13,043 bases of DNA from Chloroflexota bacterium (GCA_014383605.1 JACNHM010000579.1:1-13043), one strand, 5' to 3'. Numbered from the stretch's first letter, positions 6,901-12,917 are shown. Program-made: numbers and translations. Notes: generated from the sequence alone by a model not told the origin.

Positions 6901-9162
6901 CGTGCCGTCGCACTCGCAGATGGAGCCGTTGTAGTCGGCTTCCAGCCCGATGGAGACCTGGCAGTTGGTGGAGTTGGTGCAGAGGTTGGTGTCTATGGTA
7001 TGCGGCGTGATGGTGAATGCCTGGGTGTCGCCGCCAGAAGCGATGTTGACACTGCTGAGCGTCTCGGTCCACTGGCCCACCTGGCTGCCGGCGCAGCCGG
7101 TGTTGTCGTACAGCGTGAAGCGCATGGGGACATCGGCGGTGAGATTGCTGCCGCAGCCGTTGTTCACCAGAGTCACGTTGCCGGAGATGCGGCATTGCCC
7201 ATCGCCGGCGCAGGTGGCGGCCAACGTGTCCGACTGCACCTCCACATCCGGCAGGTTGAGGGTATACGGGGCGCTGAACAGCGTGTTGTTGGTGCCGTCG
7301 CACTCGCAGATGGCATCGTCCGGGTCAATGCTGGCGGTGAACGTACAGGTGCAGTTGGCGCAGCCGGGCGTGTAGTTGAAGGTCAAGTCGGTGTTGGTGT
7401 TGCTGCCGGCCGTCAGGTTGACCGTCTGGTCGCTGAAGGTGACGCCGCAGGTGGAGGTCAGGCGCACGGCGACATTGTTGGCGTTCGCGCAGCCGCCGTT
7501 GCTCACGTTCACCGTGACAGTCCCCTGCAGGTTGCCGTCGCCGGAGCAGGTGACCGACGGCGTGACGCCGTTGACGCGCAGGTCGGGCATGTTTTGGGTG
7601 TAGGTCTCCGTGCGCGTGTTGTTGCTGCCGTCGCATTCGCAGACGCTGTTCGTGGCATCCACTGTGGCCGTGAAGTCGCAGCCGCAGTCCGAGCAGTTGA
7701 GCCAGGAGCCGGTGATGTCGAATGCCACCGTGCTGGACTGGCCATTGCCCAGCGCCGCGGACACCGTCTGGTTATTGGTGAAACTCAGGCAGCCGTCCGT
7801 ATTCAGGGACACCTGGAAGTTCGCGGCCGTGCCGTATCCCTGGTTCTGCACGGTGACCTCCACCTGGCCGGAGCAGTTATCGTTGCTGCAAGACACGTTG
7901 CTGAAGTCAATGTCCGTGACCACCAGGTCGGGCAGCGTGGTGGCGTAGGTCTCGACGCGGTCGTTGTTGCTGCCGTCACATTCGCACACGACATTCGTGG
8001 GATCCACGGCGGCGGTGAACTGGCAGTTCTGGGCGGTGCAGTCGGCCCAGGAGCCGCTGATGTTGAATTGTATGACGGTGGAGGAACTGGCTGCAAGGGA
8101 GGTGACGGTCTGGGGGGTGAAGGTGAGGCAGCCGTCGGTGGTCAGCGAGACCTGGAAGTTGTTGGCGGCAGCGCAGCCGTTGTTGCTCACAATCACGGAC
8201 ACGTTGCCGGAGCAGGCGTCGTTGGTACAACTGACATTGGTGAAATCGATATCCGTCACCACCAGGTCCGGGATGGGCACGGTATATGCGGTGGGGGAGC
8301 CGGTGGTGTTATCGGTTTCGTTACTTTCGCAGATATCGTTATTGAGATCAACGGTGGCATTGAAGCTGTAAGGAGCAGCGCAAGGTTGGCAATCGGGGAC
8401 CCAGGAACCGGTATTTATAGTGACATCGGCGAATCCACCGGAAGCAATGGCAAGGCCGTAAGTAGCGGTGCCGGTCCAGCCTTTGCCGTCGGTGACTTGC
8501 ACGGTAAAGGTACCACTGGTGGCGCCGTCCCCATCGTTGGTGACGCGGACGGAGATGGAACCGCTGAAATTGCCGTCGCTGGTGCAACTGACGTCAGGCG
8601 TGATGCTGGTGACCACCAGGTTGGGCATTTGCGGGGGGGTGACGGGACCGGCGGTGGTGGTGCCACTATAGTCCACCTGGGAGAGATTGGCAGTTTTGGT
8701 GACGGCTAAAAGGGATAAAGTGGGCGCGCCGTCGGCGGCGTCGAACACCAAGAGCAGCGACCGGCCGCGGGCGTCCAGCAGGTCATAGTCAGACGCGGCC
8801 AGCTTGCGCCGCGCCAGTCGCGGGCCTTCCCCGGCGCCCAGGACCGTGCGGGGGGCGCGGCCGGCCAGGGAGATGGCGTCCAGGTGCGCGGCCGTATCGC
8901 CAGAGTGCTGCAGGCGCACGCCGAGGGGGCCAGAAAGGAGGAGGTCGGACAGGTCGAGAGAGTGCTCGGCCAGGTCTTTGCCGTAGGCCAATGTGCCGGC
9001 CGGCTGCCAGGGGCCAGCGGCGAAGACCGAAACGGCGAACTGCCCGTTGCCCGGCCCGTCAGCTTGCAGGGGCGAGACGGTGACCAGCCCGCAGACCGCC
9101 AGGGCGGCCAGCAAGAGCAGACGAAGGAGCAATCGAGGACATGGGGTGCGATGGGAAGACAT
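3952..9162 (-). CDS. Giant secreted surface protein: signal peptide, nine CARDB units, thrombospondin type 3 repeats, two prealbumin-like domains
   Basis: The ATG at 9162 is chosen because GGAGGT (minus strand, 9171-9176) lies 8 nt before it and a signal peptide follows: Arg-rich start, LLLRLLLLAALAV core, likely cleavage after SPLQA at residue 34. The longer frame from 9276 would run through two leader hairpins. Residues 35-178 are an unassigned secreted domain. About 179-1260 hold nine CARDB-like beta-sandwiches, each opening with [MIL]-P-[DN]-L/V-x-V and most ending near ICECDGTDN; the many Cys suggest disulfides. About 1265-1515 hold some twelve TSP3 repeats (DADGDTVPDGCDVC) that should bind Ca2+. 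About 1519-1720 hold two prealbumin-like domains (LEVVKDLDPASDGGKFNL and IIVQKQTDPDGAAGSFTF). The frame stops at TAG in the first strand of a DUF11 domain and continues beyond it. No LPXTG-like anchor is present. Role: probably cell-surface adhesion or carbohydrate contact. Confidence 0.85.
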   Translation of the reverse strand: MSSHRTPCPRLLLRLLLLAALAVCGLVTVSPLQADGPGNGQFAVSVFAAGPWQPAGTLAYGKDLAEHSLDLSDLLLSGPLGVRLQHSGDTAAHLDAISLAGRAPRTVLGAGEGPRLARRKLAASDYDLLDARGRSLLLVFDAADGAPTLSLLAVTKTANLSQVDYSGTTTAGPVTPPQMPNLVVTSITPDVSCTSDGNFSGSISVRVTNDGDGATSGTFTVQVTDGKGWTGTATYGLAIASGGFADVTINTGSWVPDCQPCAAPYSFNATVDLNNDICESNETDNTTGSPTAYTVPIPDLVVTDIDFTNVSCTNDACSGNVSVIVSNNGCAAANNFQVSLTTDGCLTFTPQTVTSLAASSSTVIQFNISGSWADCTAQNCQFTAAVDPTNVVCECDGSNNDRVETYATTLPDLVVTDIDFSNVSCSNDNCSGQVEVTVQNQGYGTAANFQVSLNTDGCLSFTNNQTVSAALGNGQSSTVAFDITGSWLNCSDCGCDFTATVDATNSVCECDGSNNTRTETYTQNMPDLRVNGVTPSVTCSGDGNLQGTVTVNVSNGGCANANNVAVRLTSTCGVTFSDQTVNLTAGSNTNTDLTFNYTPGCANCTCTFTASIDPDDAICECDGTNNTLFSAPYTLNLPDVEVQSDTLAATCAGDGQCRISGNVTLVNNGCGSNLTADVPMRFTLYDNTGCAGSQVGQWTETLSSVNIASGGDTQAFTITPHTIDTNLCTNSTNCQVSIGLEADYNGSICECDGTDNTTCADNKAVDIPDLAVTNDTLSVTYLDDSRIRVAGNVTLRNDGCGSNLTTDIPVRFTLYDSTGAAGNQVGQWTETLSSVNIPSGGGSQVFTITDQEFAADPCGDSSNCQLSIRVEADYSGTICECAGAGPYVADDIAVDLPDLQVQSEALAVGCWDDGGYSISGRVTLVNNGSGSNLTSDVPVRFTLYDGAGCGGNQLTQWTETFTSVNLAAGGGTQSFNLTAHSATGNLCTASTNCQLSLLVEADYSDAVGEGDGTNNTLCSTESLSIPNLVVNSISDRVTCSGDGSFGGITVNVGNDGCGAANGAVVRLTSDCGLTFADQTVNLGAGEDKDVTFALTSGLTSCTCNFTATMDPDDTICECDGTDNSANSGGSLLIPDYEVQGDTLQVRCSTSGLATVSGDVTLVNNGCGPAATDDVPMRLTLYDDAGCSGGAQIHQWTQTLTGASMASAGGTQTWTINPHTFATSSCTDASFSLASVQVEADVNDSICEWDGTDNDACADNKAVLRDSDGDGVDDGDDNCPDAANAGQEDADGDGVGDACDACPGFDDAQDADGDTVPDGCDVCAGSDDGQDADGDGVPDGCDVCAGSDDGQDADGDTVPDGCDVCPGSDDGQDADNDTVPDGCDVCAGFDDTQDADGDGMPDGCDVCTGFDDTQDADGDTVPDGCDVCAGSDDGQDADNDTVPDGCDNCPITPNAGQEDGDGDGQGDVCDACPNDAADDADGDGLCGDVDNCPDDANADQTDGDGDGVGDACDAMPVPLLEVVKDLDPASDGGKFNLRIDGVTKASNVGHGGGTGPQEASVGRHTVGETAGATTSLSDYDTSIQCRDGGGEGQVVAQGADALLDVTLAADEQIRCTVRNRLKRGTIIVQKQTDPDGAAGSFTFSGHAAGAISDGGTIVVSNLLPGAYTTAEADPGPDFELTAITCNDGNSTGNLDTRTATFVVEAGETVKCTFSNARRSLQVSKATLWPVNGLAGLG
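4829..5269 (-). repeat. 63-bp coding tandem repeat (TSP3), seven units
   Basis: Units begin at 4829, 4892, 4955, 5018, 5081, 5144 and 5207 on the plus strand, each marked by CAGCC[AG]TC[GC]GGCA. They encode 21-residue calcium-binding repeats of the form DAD[GN]D[TG][VM]PDGCDVC[APT]G[SF]DD[GT]Q. Flanking TSP3 units of irregular length extend the region to about 4616-5370. The near-identity of the DNA units suggests recent expansion, and copy number is likely to vary. Confidence 0.9.
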
Positions 9163-9170
9163 CAGGCTGT

Positions 9171-9176
9171 ACCTCC
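9171..9176 (-). promoter_or_regulatory. Shine-Dalgarno sequence of the giant gene
   Basis: GGAGGT on the minus strand, 8 nt before the ATG at 9162. It decides the start in favour of 9162 over the upstream in-frame codon at 9276. Confidence 0.75.
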
Positions 9177-9189
9177 ACTGTAGGTGGTG

Positions 9190-9231
9190 GAGCAGCCTTT
9201 CCAGGCTGCTCGGCAGGCTCGAAAGCCTGCC
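9190..9231 (-). repeat. Two adjacent hairpins in the leader of the giant gene
   Basis: GAGCAGCCT/AGGCTGCTC (9190-9198, 9203-9211, loop TTCC) is directly abutted by GGCAGGCT/AGCCTGCC (9212-9219, 9224-9231, loop CGAA). They lie between the predicted transcription start and the Shine-Dalgarno sequence, 13 nt from the latter. They may be a dispersed repeat or a 5'-UTR structure that tunes translation or mRNA stability. Confidence 0.85.
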
Positions 9232-9332
9232 CCACGTGTCATTGTTGCTTGCAGTGCGGAGAGACTTAACCGGCATGTAGGCCTCCGCGCCTCGGTGAAT
9301 GAAGTGGCCGGTGGCTTCGAGAGGACATCACA

Positions 9333-9361
9333 ATTGTAGCATCGTTCCAGAGAAAAGGCAA
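9333..9361 (-). promoter_or_regulatory. Sigma-70-like promoter of the giant minus-strand gene
   Basis: On the minus strand: -35 TTGCCT (9356-9361), 17-nt spacer, -10 TACAAT (9333-9338). Five of six -10 bases and four of six -35 bases match consensus. The predicted start near 9325 leaves a leader of about 160 nt containing the paired hairpins. The surrounding stretch 9232-9514 contains no other feature I can support beyond the short repeat at 9364-9380. Confidence 0.6.
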
Positions 9362-9363
9362 TT

Positions 9364-9380
9364 GGAGGTTGGATATTGGA
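9364..9380 (+). repeat. Second copy of the GGAGGTTGGATAYTGGA repeat
   Basis: It matches 2433-2449 with one mismatch. It lies immediately upstream of the -35 box of the giant gene. Confidence 0.5.
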
Positions 9381-9514
9381 GGGGTGTGGGTGTGGCGACG
9401 GCGCGCGGGGTGGGAATCACAGGAGCGGCACGGTGCAAGGCATAGCTCACCCTGTCCAGTTGTCACGCGGCGCGTGGCAGGATGAAGAGGGCAACTTCCG
9501 GTCAACAGGAGAAA

Positions 9515-9547
9515 AGACCTGACAGGTTTCTGAAACCTGTCAGGTCT
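9515..9547. repeat. Perfect palindrome A, copy 2
   Basis: The same 15-bp stem as 2680-2712, with loop CTG. The stem can be extended by one A-T pair (9514/9548). Confidence 0.95.
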
Positions 9548-9566
9548 TCTTGATCCGCCGGAGGAG

Positions 9567-9599
9567 AGGTGCAACGCACTTGCGAAGTGCGTTGCACCT
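9567..9599. repeat. Perfect palindrome B, copy 2
   Basis: The same 15-bp stem as 2732-2764, with loop GCG. It ends 9 nt from the stop of the truncated paralogue at 9609. Confidence 0.95.
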
Positions 9600-9608
9600 C
9601 GGTATGGC

Positions 9609-10454
9609 TCACGGCAGGTTGTAGCCGACGACGAGTTGGGGATGGGCGGCGGCGTTGCCGTGTTCCTGGCTCAGGAACCGGTAGGCCACGCGGCGGTTCT
9701 CGCTGCCCTCGCCGCGCAGCAGCAGGCCGTGGTTGCTGCCCTCATCGGCCAGCCAGGCGGCGACCAGGGCGGGGTCGAGGTCGAACGCCACCCAGCCCAG
9801 CGTGTTTGTCCAGGCCCAACCCACGGGGTCACCGTGATCGCTGGCGCCGGTGGCCCCGGCCTCCTCCCAGGGCAGGCCAGCCTGAGCTTGCAGCCAGGTC
9901 GCTCCGCCTTCCGTCCACATCTTGCTGAGCGCATAGGCGGTCGAGTACAGGCGGTTATCGGGATTGCTGGCCGAGGCCGCATACAGCCGCAACCTGGCCC
10001 AGACGACCTGCGCTCCCGCCGGCAGGCCGGAGAGGTCGAACTGCACCAGCGTCGAGGACAGCCCCGGCTGTCGCACCCACACGTTCTCCGCGAAGCCGTG
10101 GTTGCCCGGCTCCAGCCCGCTGATGGCCGTGTCCTGCAGCGGCGTCAGCGTCACCTGCTGCTGGGCGGCCAACCCGTCCAACGGTGGGCCATCCAGCCCC
10201 CACCAGTAGCCAAAGTTGCAGAAGACCTGGTCCCACTTGTTGACGATGGTTGCCGCGCACGTTGCCGAGGTGGTCGGCACCCACCAACTGCCCGCCGGCG
10301 CTGCCGACAGCACCGTGTAGGCGCCCGGATCGAGCAGGTTGAAGGAGTACCAGCCGGAGGTGTTGGTGGTGTACATCAGACTGTCCAAACTCACCTGCGC
10401 CCCCTCCACGCCGCGGGTGCCGGGCAGATGCACACCGCCAGCGGTCTCGTCGTG
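9609..10454 (-). pseudogene. 5'-truncated paralogue of the giant protein's C-terminus (SdrD-B-like plus DNRLRE/CBM96)
   Basis: About 280 codons are homologous to the C-terminal end of the giant protein, at roughly 90% identity by eye and with no indel. The first conserved residues are HDETAGG (copy 1: HDETGAG). Upstream of them the frame runs into unrelated residues and an in-frame TGA near 10514, so DUF11 and everything before it are missing. The only candidate start is a GTG at 10433, without a visible Shine-Dalgarno sequence and inside the SdrD-B-like domain; no signal peptide is possible. It is best read as the 3' remnant of an earlier tandem copy of the giant gene. The lack of frameshifts suggests the event is recent or that the copy exchanges sequence with the intact one. 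Confidence 0.75.
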
Positions 10455-10478
10455 CCGGAGTCGTACTCTGGCGAGCCG

Positions 10479-10501
10479 GGCCGGAAGTGCAACTTCCGGC
10501 C
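10479..10501. repeat. Hairpin repeat at the duplication breakpoint
   Basis: GGCCGGAAGT pairs with ACTTCCGGCC around loop GCA, a perfect 10-bp stem. It begins 25 nt beyond the last base homologous to copy 1. A single right arm of the same type (CAACTTCCGG followed by YCAWCAG) recurs alone near 9492. Confidence 0.9.
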
Positions 10502-10567
10502 ATCAGAAGAAGGCGGCGCCCATAGCACAGCCTCTCTGATCCGCCGGAGTTGAACCCCGGCCGGCGG

Positions 10568-10590
10568 GGCCGGGAGTACAACTCCCCGCC
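10568..10590. repeat. Second hairpin of the same family
   Basis: GGCCGGGAGT pairs with ACTCCCCGCC around loop ACA, a 10-bp stem with one mismatch. Stem length, triloop size and the AGT/ACT closing bases equal those of the hairpin at 10479-10501. The word TGATCCGCCGGAG lies just before it (from about 10538) and also before palindrome B at 9551. No gene is visible in 10455-10623. Confidence 0.75.
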
Positions 10591-10623
10591 AACAGAGCTT
10601 TGAACTTCCGTACAGGGTGCCGC

Positions 10624-11091
10624 TTATCCCCAGCTCAGGAATGCTGCTCGCTCGTCCATTTCGCCCCAGGCCAGGAGAAACTCGGCAAGCAGCGCGGAAA
10701 CCGGCCCGTATGCCAATGCCGGGTCATGATAGGCGATCTGCTCAGAGCCGACATCCGCCATCAGTAGCGTATGCTGTGTGCGAATGTTGCCCCAGCCGGG
10801 TAACCCTGGCGTCGTTGTGACAGCGACGATCACAGCCATATCAGCAGTCAGGGATGCCACCAGATCGCCAATTGCAACCCCTTGCCTTAACCGCACACGG
10901 ACGTTCCACTGCACCAACCGCTCCACTCGCGAGAAGGGCGTCCCCACGCCCACCCGCGTGCCCAAGGTCCGGGCCAGCCGCGGCTGGAGCACTACGATAC
11001 CCAACTGCGCCAGTGCCATCTGCGCACAAGCAGGCAGGCAGTACCCCAAGGCCATCTGCTGGACGTGGACGGCCGGCTTAAGTGAGGACAT
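10624..11091 (-). CDS. C39-like (papain-fold) cysteine peptidase-type protein
   Basis: 155 residues from the ATG at 11091, which overlaps the 3' end of the upstream Phd-like gene by 14 nt. A TTG at 11115, with GGAG four bases upstream, would add eight residues; I prefer the ATG because the domain begins right after it. Numbered from the ATG, Q11/Q12 and the Cys in GYCLPACAQM (C18) fit the oxyanion-Gln and catalytic Cys of C39-type peptidases, QHTLLMADVG supplies the His (H107), and AYHDPA supplies the Asp (D123). The tail EFLLAWGEMDERAAFL also fits the family as I recall it. There is no signal peptide or ABC-transporter fusion, so it is a small stand-alone cytoplasmic domain. Its substrate is unknown. 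The overlapping start suggests translational coupling to the antitoxin-like gene. Confidence 0.75.
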   Translation of the reverse strand: MSSLKPAVHVQQMALGYCLPACAQMALAQLGIVVLQPRLARTLGTRVGVGTPFSRVERLVQWNVRVRLRQGVAIGDLVASLTADMAVIVAVTTTPGLPGWGNIRTQHTLLMADVGSEQIAYHDPALAYGPVSALLAEFLLAWGEMDERAAFLSWG

Positions 11092-11503
11092 CGTCGGTAG
11101 TCGCCAGACGTTCAACCCGCTCCAGGAGCGCGGCGCGTTCCTCGTCTGTCAGCGATACGGCGCGCGTGCGTGCGTCCACGTTCACTGCAGCCAGTAACGT
11201 GCCGTCGAAACTCCGATAGGGTACGCGCCAGTGCGGTTCAGGAGCCGGGACCCATACGGGATCGCCACTGCTCAGCGCGCAGCCCACCAAATCGTCGAAT
11301 ACAACGCGGTCGGCCGCGCGACGTGCTTCCCGCGCGGATACCGCCGGGAGTTCCTTCAACAGCGCCTGGTAGCGTTCGTATTCTTCGATACTCATCAATG
11401 CCGCTACAGGTTGTCCATCGCGCTCCAGGATGATGGGGTGACCGAGATCGGCCACCAAGGCGGAGTATGACGCTCTGGTTTCTTCGGTCTTTCTATCATT
11501 CAT
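11078..11503 (-). CDS. Phd/YefM-like antitoxin-type protein with a conserved C-terminal extension
   Basis: 141 residues from the ATG at 11503, with GGAGG (minus strand, 11512-11516) 8 nt upstream. Residues 13-48 (YSALVADLGHPIILERDGQPVAALMS then IEEYERYQAL) match the DNA-binding Phd/YefM fold. The rest, from about 70 (GCALSSGDPVWVPAPEP, WRVPYRSFDGTLLAAVNVDA, LTDEERAALLERV), is not the usual toxin-binding tail; it is a compact domain that I recall from Chloroflexota but cannot name. The next gene is a C39-like peptidase, not a Doc, YoeB or PIN toxin. Phd-type proteins usually repress their own operon, which would fit the close promoter at 11545-11573. The fold call is fairly sure; an antitoxin role is an inference. 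Confidence 0.75.
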   Translation of the reverse strand: MNDRKTEETRASYSALVADLGHPIILERDGQPVAALMSIEEYERYQALLKELPAVSAREARRAADRVVFDDLVGCALSSGDPVWVPAPEPHWRVPYRSFDGTLLAAVNVDARTRAVSLTDEERAALLERVERLATTDDVLT

Positions 11504-11544
11504 TCTCCATCCCTCCGTTTTCCGTTCTCCTGAGAAGCAGTATC

Positions 11545-11573
11545 ATTGTATCACAATTCCCTTCCATGTGCAA
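11545..11573 (-). promoter_or_regulatory. Promoter of the Phd-like/C39 operon
   Basis: On the minus strand: -35 TTGCAC (11568-11573), 17-nt spacer, -10 TACAAT (11545-11550), with an extended -10 TG two bases before it (TGATACAAT). The predicted start near 11538 gives a leader of about 35 nt. Confidence 0.6.
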
Positions 11574-11713
11574 CAAGCCATATCTTCACACAGCCACCTC
11601 CACCCTGGCGGCGAAGGGGGCTGTCGTTGGCAGTTCGCCGAACGTAGACATCCATCACGCCGATCGTGATACGAGGGATGCTGCGCCGGACTCCCGAACG
11701 GCTCGACTGAGGG

Positions 11714-11735
11714 CTTCGACTGAGCTCAGCCGAAG
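11714..11735. repeat. Palindromic repeat CTTCG-CTGAGCTCAG-CGAAG
   Basis: A 22-bp palindrome with two unpaired positions (A11719, C11730) and a perfect CTGAGCTCAG core. It lies in the gene-free stretch between the divergent promoters (11574-11823). Words of this kind are common as dispersed intergenic repeats. Confidence 0.65.
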
Positions 11736-11772
11736 TCCTCGCCGAAGCCTTGTTCGGGGCGTGGCCGCGCAT

Positions 11773-11816
11773 CCCCAACAAGTTGGGGACTCCGTCATTG
11801 TTGGGGACTCCGTCAT
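11773..11816. repeat. CCCCAAC/GTTGGGG hairpin followed by a 17-bp direct repeat
   Basis: CCCCAAC (11773-11779) pairs with GTTGGGG (11782-11788). The word GTTGGGGACTCCGTCAT occurs at 11782-11798 and again at 11800-11816, period 18. It ends 8 nt upstream of the -35 box of the HAD gene, so an operator or a dispersed repeat is possible. Confidence 0.7.
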
Positions 11817-11823
11817 GCTCATC

Positions 11824-11852
11824 TTGACTTCTGACAGGGTTGGCGTTATAAT
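11824..11852 (+). promoter_or_regulatory. Near-consensus sigma-70 promoter of the HAD gene
   Basis: -35 TTGACT (11824-11829), 17-nt spacer, -10 TATAAT (11847-11852). Transcription would begin near 11859, so the in-frame GTG at 11855 cannot be a usable start and the ATG at 11918 is favoured. Confidence 0.8.
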
Positions 11853-11917
11853 GGGTGCAGGTTCACCCGTCGCCGCAGCGTCTCCAACGCTGCCTTCTCC
11901 TTTTTCCCGGATGGACG

Positions 11918-12580
11918 ATGTCCACTTCTTTGCGTTATGTCATCTTCGACCTCGACGATACGCTCTACCCTCGCGGCAGCGGGGTCATGGAGGAGGTGCG
12001 ACGCCTCATCCTGCGCTACATGACGGAGCGGCTGGGCATGGCCAGCGAGGAGGCCCAGACGCTGCGGCGCCACTACGTGAGCGAGTACGGCACGACCATG
12101 GCCGGTCTGCTGCGCCATCAGCACATTGACCCCGATGATTACCTGGCCTACGTGCACAATCTCCCCGTGGCGCGCTACCTGCAGGCCAACGGCGAGCTGG
12201 ACAAGGTGCTGGAGGGTATCCCGCTGCGTAAAGCCATCTGGACCAACGGCACGCGGGCCCACGCCGAGCGGGTGCTGGAGGCGCTGGGCGTGCGCCGTCA
12301 CTTCTCGCCCATCGTGGACGTGCGGGACATGGATTACGTGAGCAAGCCGGCGGAGGAGGTGTACCGGCGCCTGCTGGAGATGCTACAGGCAGAGGGGCCG
12401 GCGTGCATCCTGGTGGAGGACAGCGTGCGCAACCTGCGCCCGGCCAGGCCGCTGGGCATGATCACGGTGCTGGTGGATGGCGTGGGGGGCGAGGGAAACG
12501 GGGAGGTAGATTTCGTCATTGGTCGGGTGGAGGAGATCGGCGGGGTGGTGCGCAGGCTGGAGGAAACAAACCGTCTGTAA
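11918..12580 (+). CDS. HAD-superfamily (subfamily IA) phosphatase, pyrimidine 5'-nucleotidase-like
   Basis: 220 residues from the ATG at 11918. The start is fixed by the position of the promoter and by the hydrophobic strand of motif I beginning a few residues later; the Shine-Dalgarno match (GGATGG) is weak. All four HAD motifs are present: FDLDDTLYP (nucleophile D11, acid/base D13), WTNGT (T109), SKP (K143) and VEDSVRNL (E167, D168). The all-alpha cap lies at about 20-90. DDTLYP, TNG and KPxxExY together resemble the SDT1-type pyrimidine 5'-nucleotidase group, which removes phosphate from UMP/CMP-like substrates; other small phosphate esters are possible. It is a cytoplasmic enzyme. It is monocistronic, with its own strong promoter, and seems unconnected to the neighbours. 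Confidence 0.85.
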   Translation: MSTSLRYVIFDLDDTLYPRGSGVMEEVRRLILRYMTERLGMASEEAQTLRRHYVSEYGTTMAGLLRHQHIDPDDYLAYVHNLPVARYLQANGELDKVLEGIPLRKAIWTNGTRAHAERVLEALGVRRHFSPIVDVRDMDYVSKPAEEVYRRLLEMLQAEGPACILVEDSVRNLRPARPLGMITVLVDGVGGEGNGEVDFVIGRVEEIGGVVRRLEETNRL

Positions 12581-12603
12581 TTGCCCAGTTGTGTCTCTTC
12601 TCA

Positions 12604-12639
12604 CCACAAAGGCACGAAGGCAGCAAGAAACCTTTGTGG
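12604..12639 (+). terminator. Possible terminator hairpin after the HAD gene
   Basis: CCACAAAGG (12604-12612) pairs with CCTTTGTGG (12631-12639) across an 18-nt loop, 23 nt after the stop. There is no T-tract, so termination is doubtful; the left arm also belongs to the inverted repeat bounding the element described next. Confidence 0.3.
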
Positions 12640-12675
12640 CTTAGTACAGGCTGGCACAAGTTCGTTCCGCTTTGA

Positions 12676-12917
12676 TCGGCTCGCGCTGGACCTTAGTCCA
12701 GCGCCATGGAGGGCCTTTAGAAGGCTACACAGGCGGCGGACTAAGGTCCGCCGTGAGCCAAAAACCCGGAACGCATTTACGCCACGCTGTACTTAGTCGG
12801 CTCGCGCTGGACCTTAGTCCAGCGCCATGGAGGGCCTTTAGAAGGCTACACAGGCGGCGGACTAAGGTCCGCCGTGAGCCAAAAACCCGGAACGCATTTA
12901 CGCCACGCTGTACTTGG
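12676..12917. repeat. 121-bp tandem repeat, two copies, each with a four-armed fold
   Basis: Copies 12676-12796 and 12797-12917 appear identical apart from one base at the end. In copy 1 an outer stem GGCTC/GAGCC (12678-12682, 12755-12759) encloses three hairpins: GCGCTGGAC-CTTA-GTCCAGCGC (12683-12704), GCCTT-TAG-AAGGC (12713-12725) and CGGCGGAC-TAAG-GTCCGCCG (12734-12753). Copy 2 repeats all of this 121 bp later. The loops CTTA and TAAG are complementary. The right flank, 12932-13043, contains nothing I can assign. Confidence 0.9.

Larger units (their letters stand above)
9515..10454. repeat. Long direct duplication, copy 2 (about 0.94 kb)
   Basis: This is the second copy of 2680-3618. Homology ends at HDET (10443-10454, shared GGTCTCGTCGTG); beyond this the copy-1 coding sequence is replaced by unrelated sequence carrying a hairpin repeat at 10479-10501. 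Confidence 0.9.

Noticed and set aside
7000..8709. Plus-strand open frame of 569 codons
   Set aside because: It is antisense to the CARDB region, with no recognisable domain or ribosome-binding site; long antisense frames are expected at this GC content.
9163..9276. N-terminal extension of the giant gene to a start at 9276
   Set aside because: It would translate two adjacent hairpins and place 38 residues before a clean signal peptide, whereas the ATG at 9162 has a good Shine-Dalgarno sequence.
9266..9574. Minus-strand open frame of 102 codons
   Set aside because: It runs through palindromes A and B and the promoter region and has no recognisable domain.
11855..11917. GTG start for the HAD gene
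   Set aside because: It lies just 3 nt after the -10 box, upstream of the predicted transcription start, and the added residues match nothing in HAD proteins.
11467..12129. Plus-strand open frame of 220 codons overlapping the promoter region and the HAD gene
   Set aside because: It crosses both promoters and the intergenic repeats and overlaps the well-supported HAD gene in another frame.
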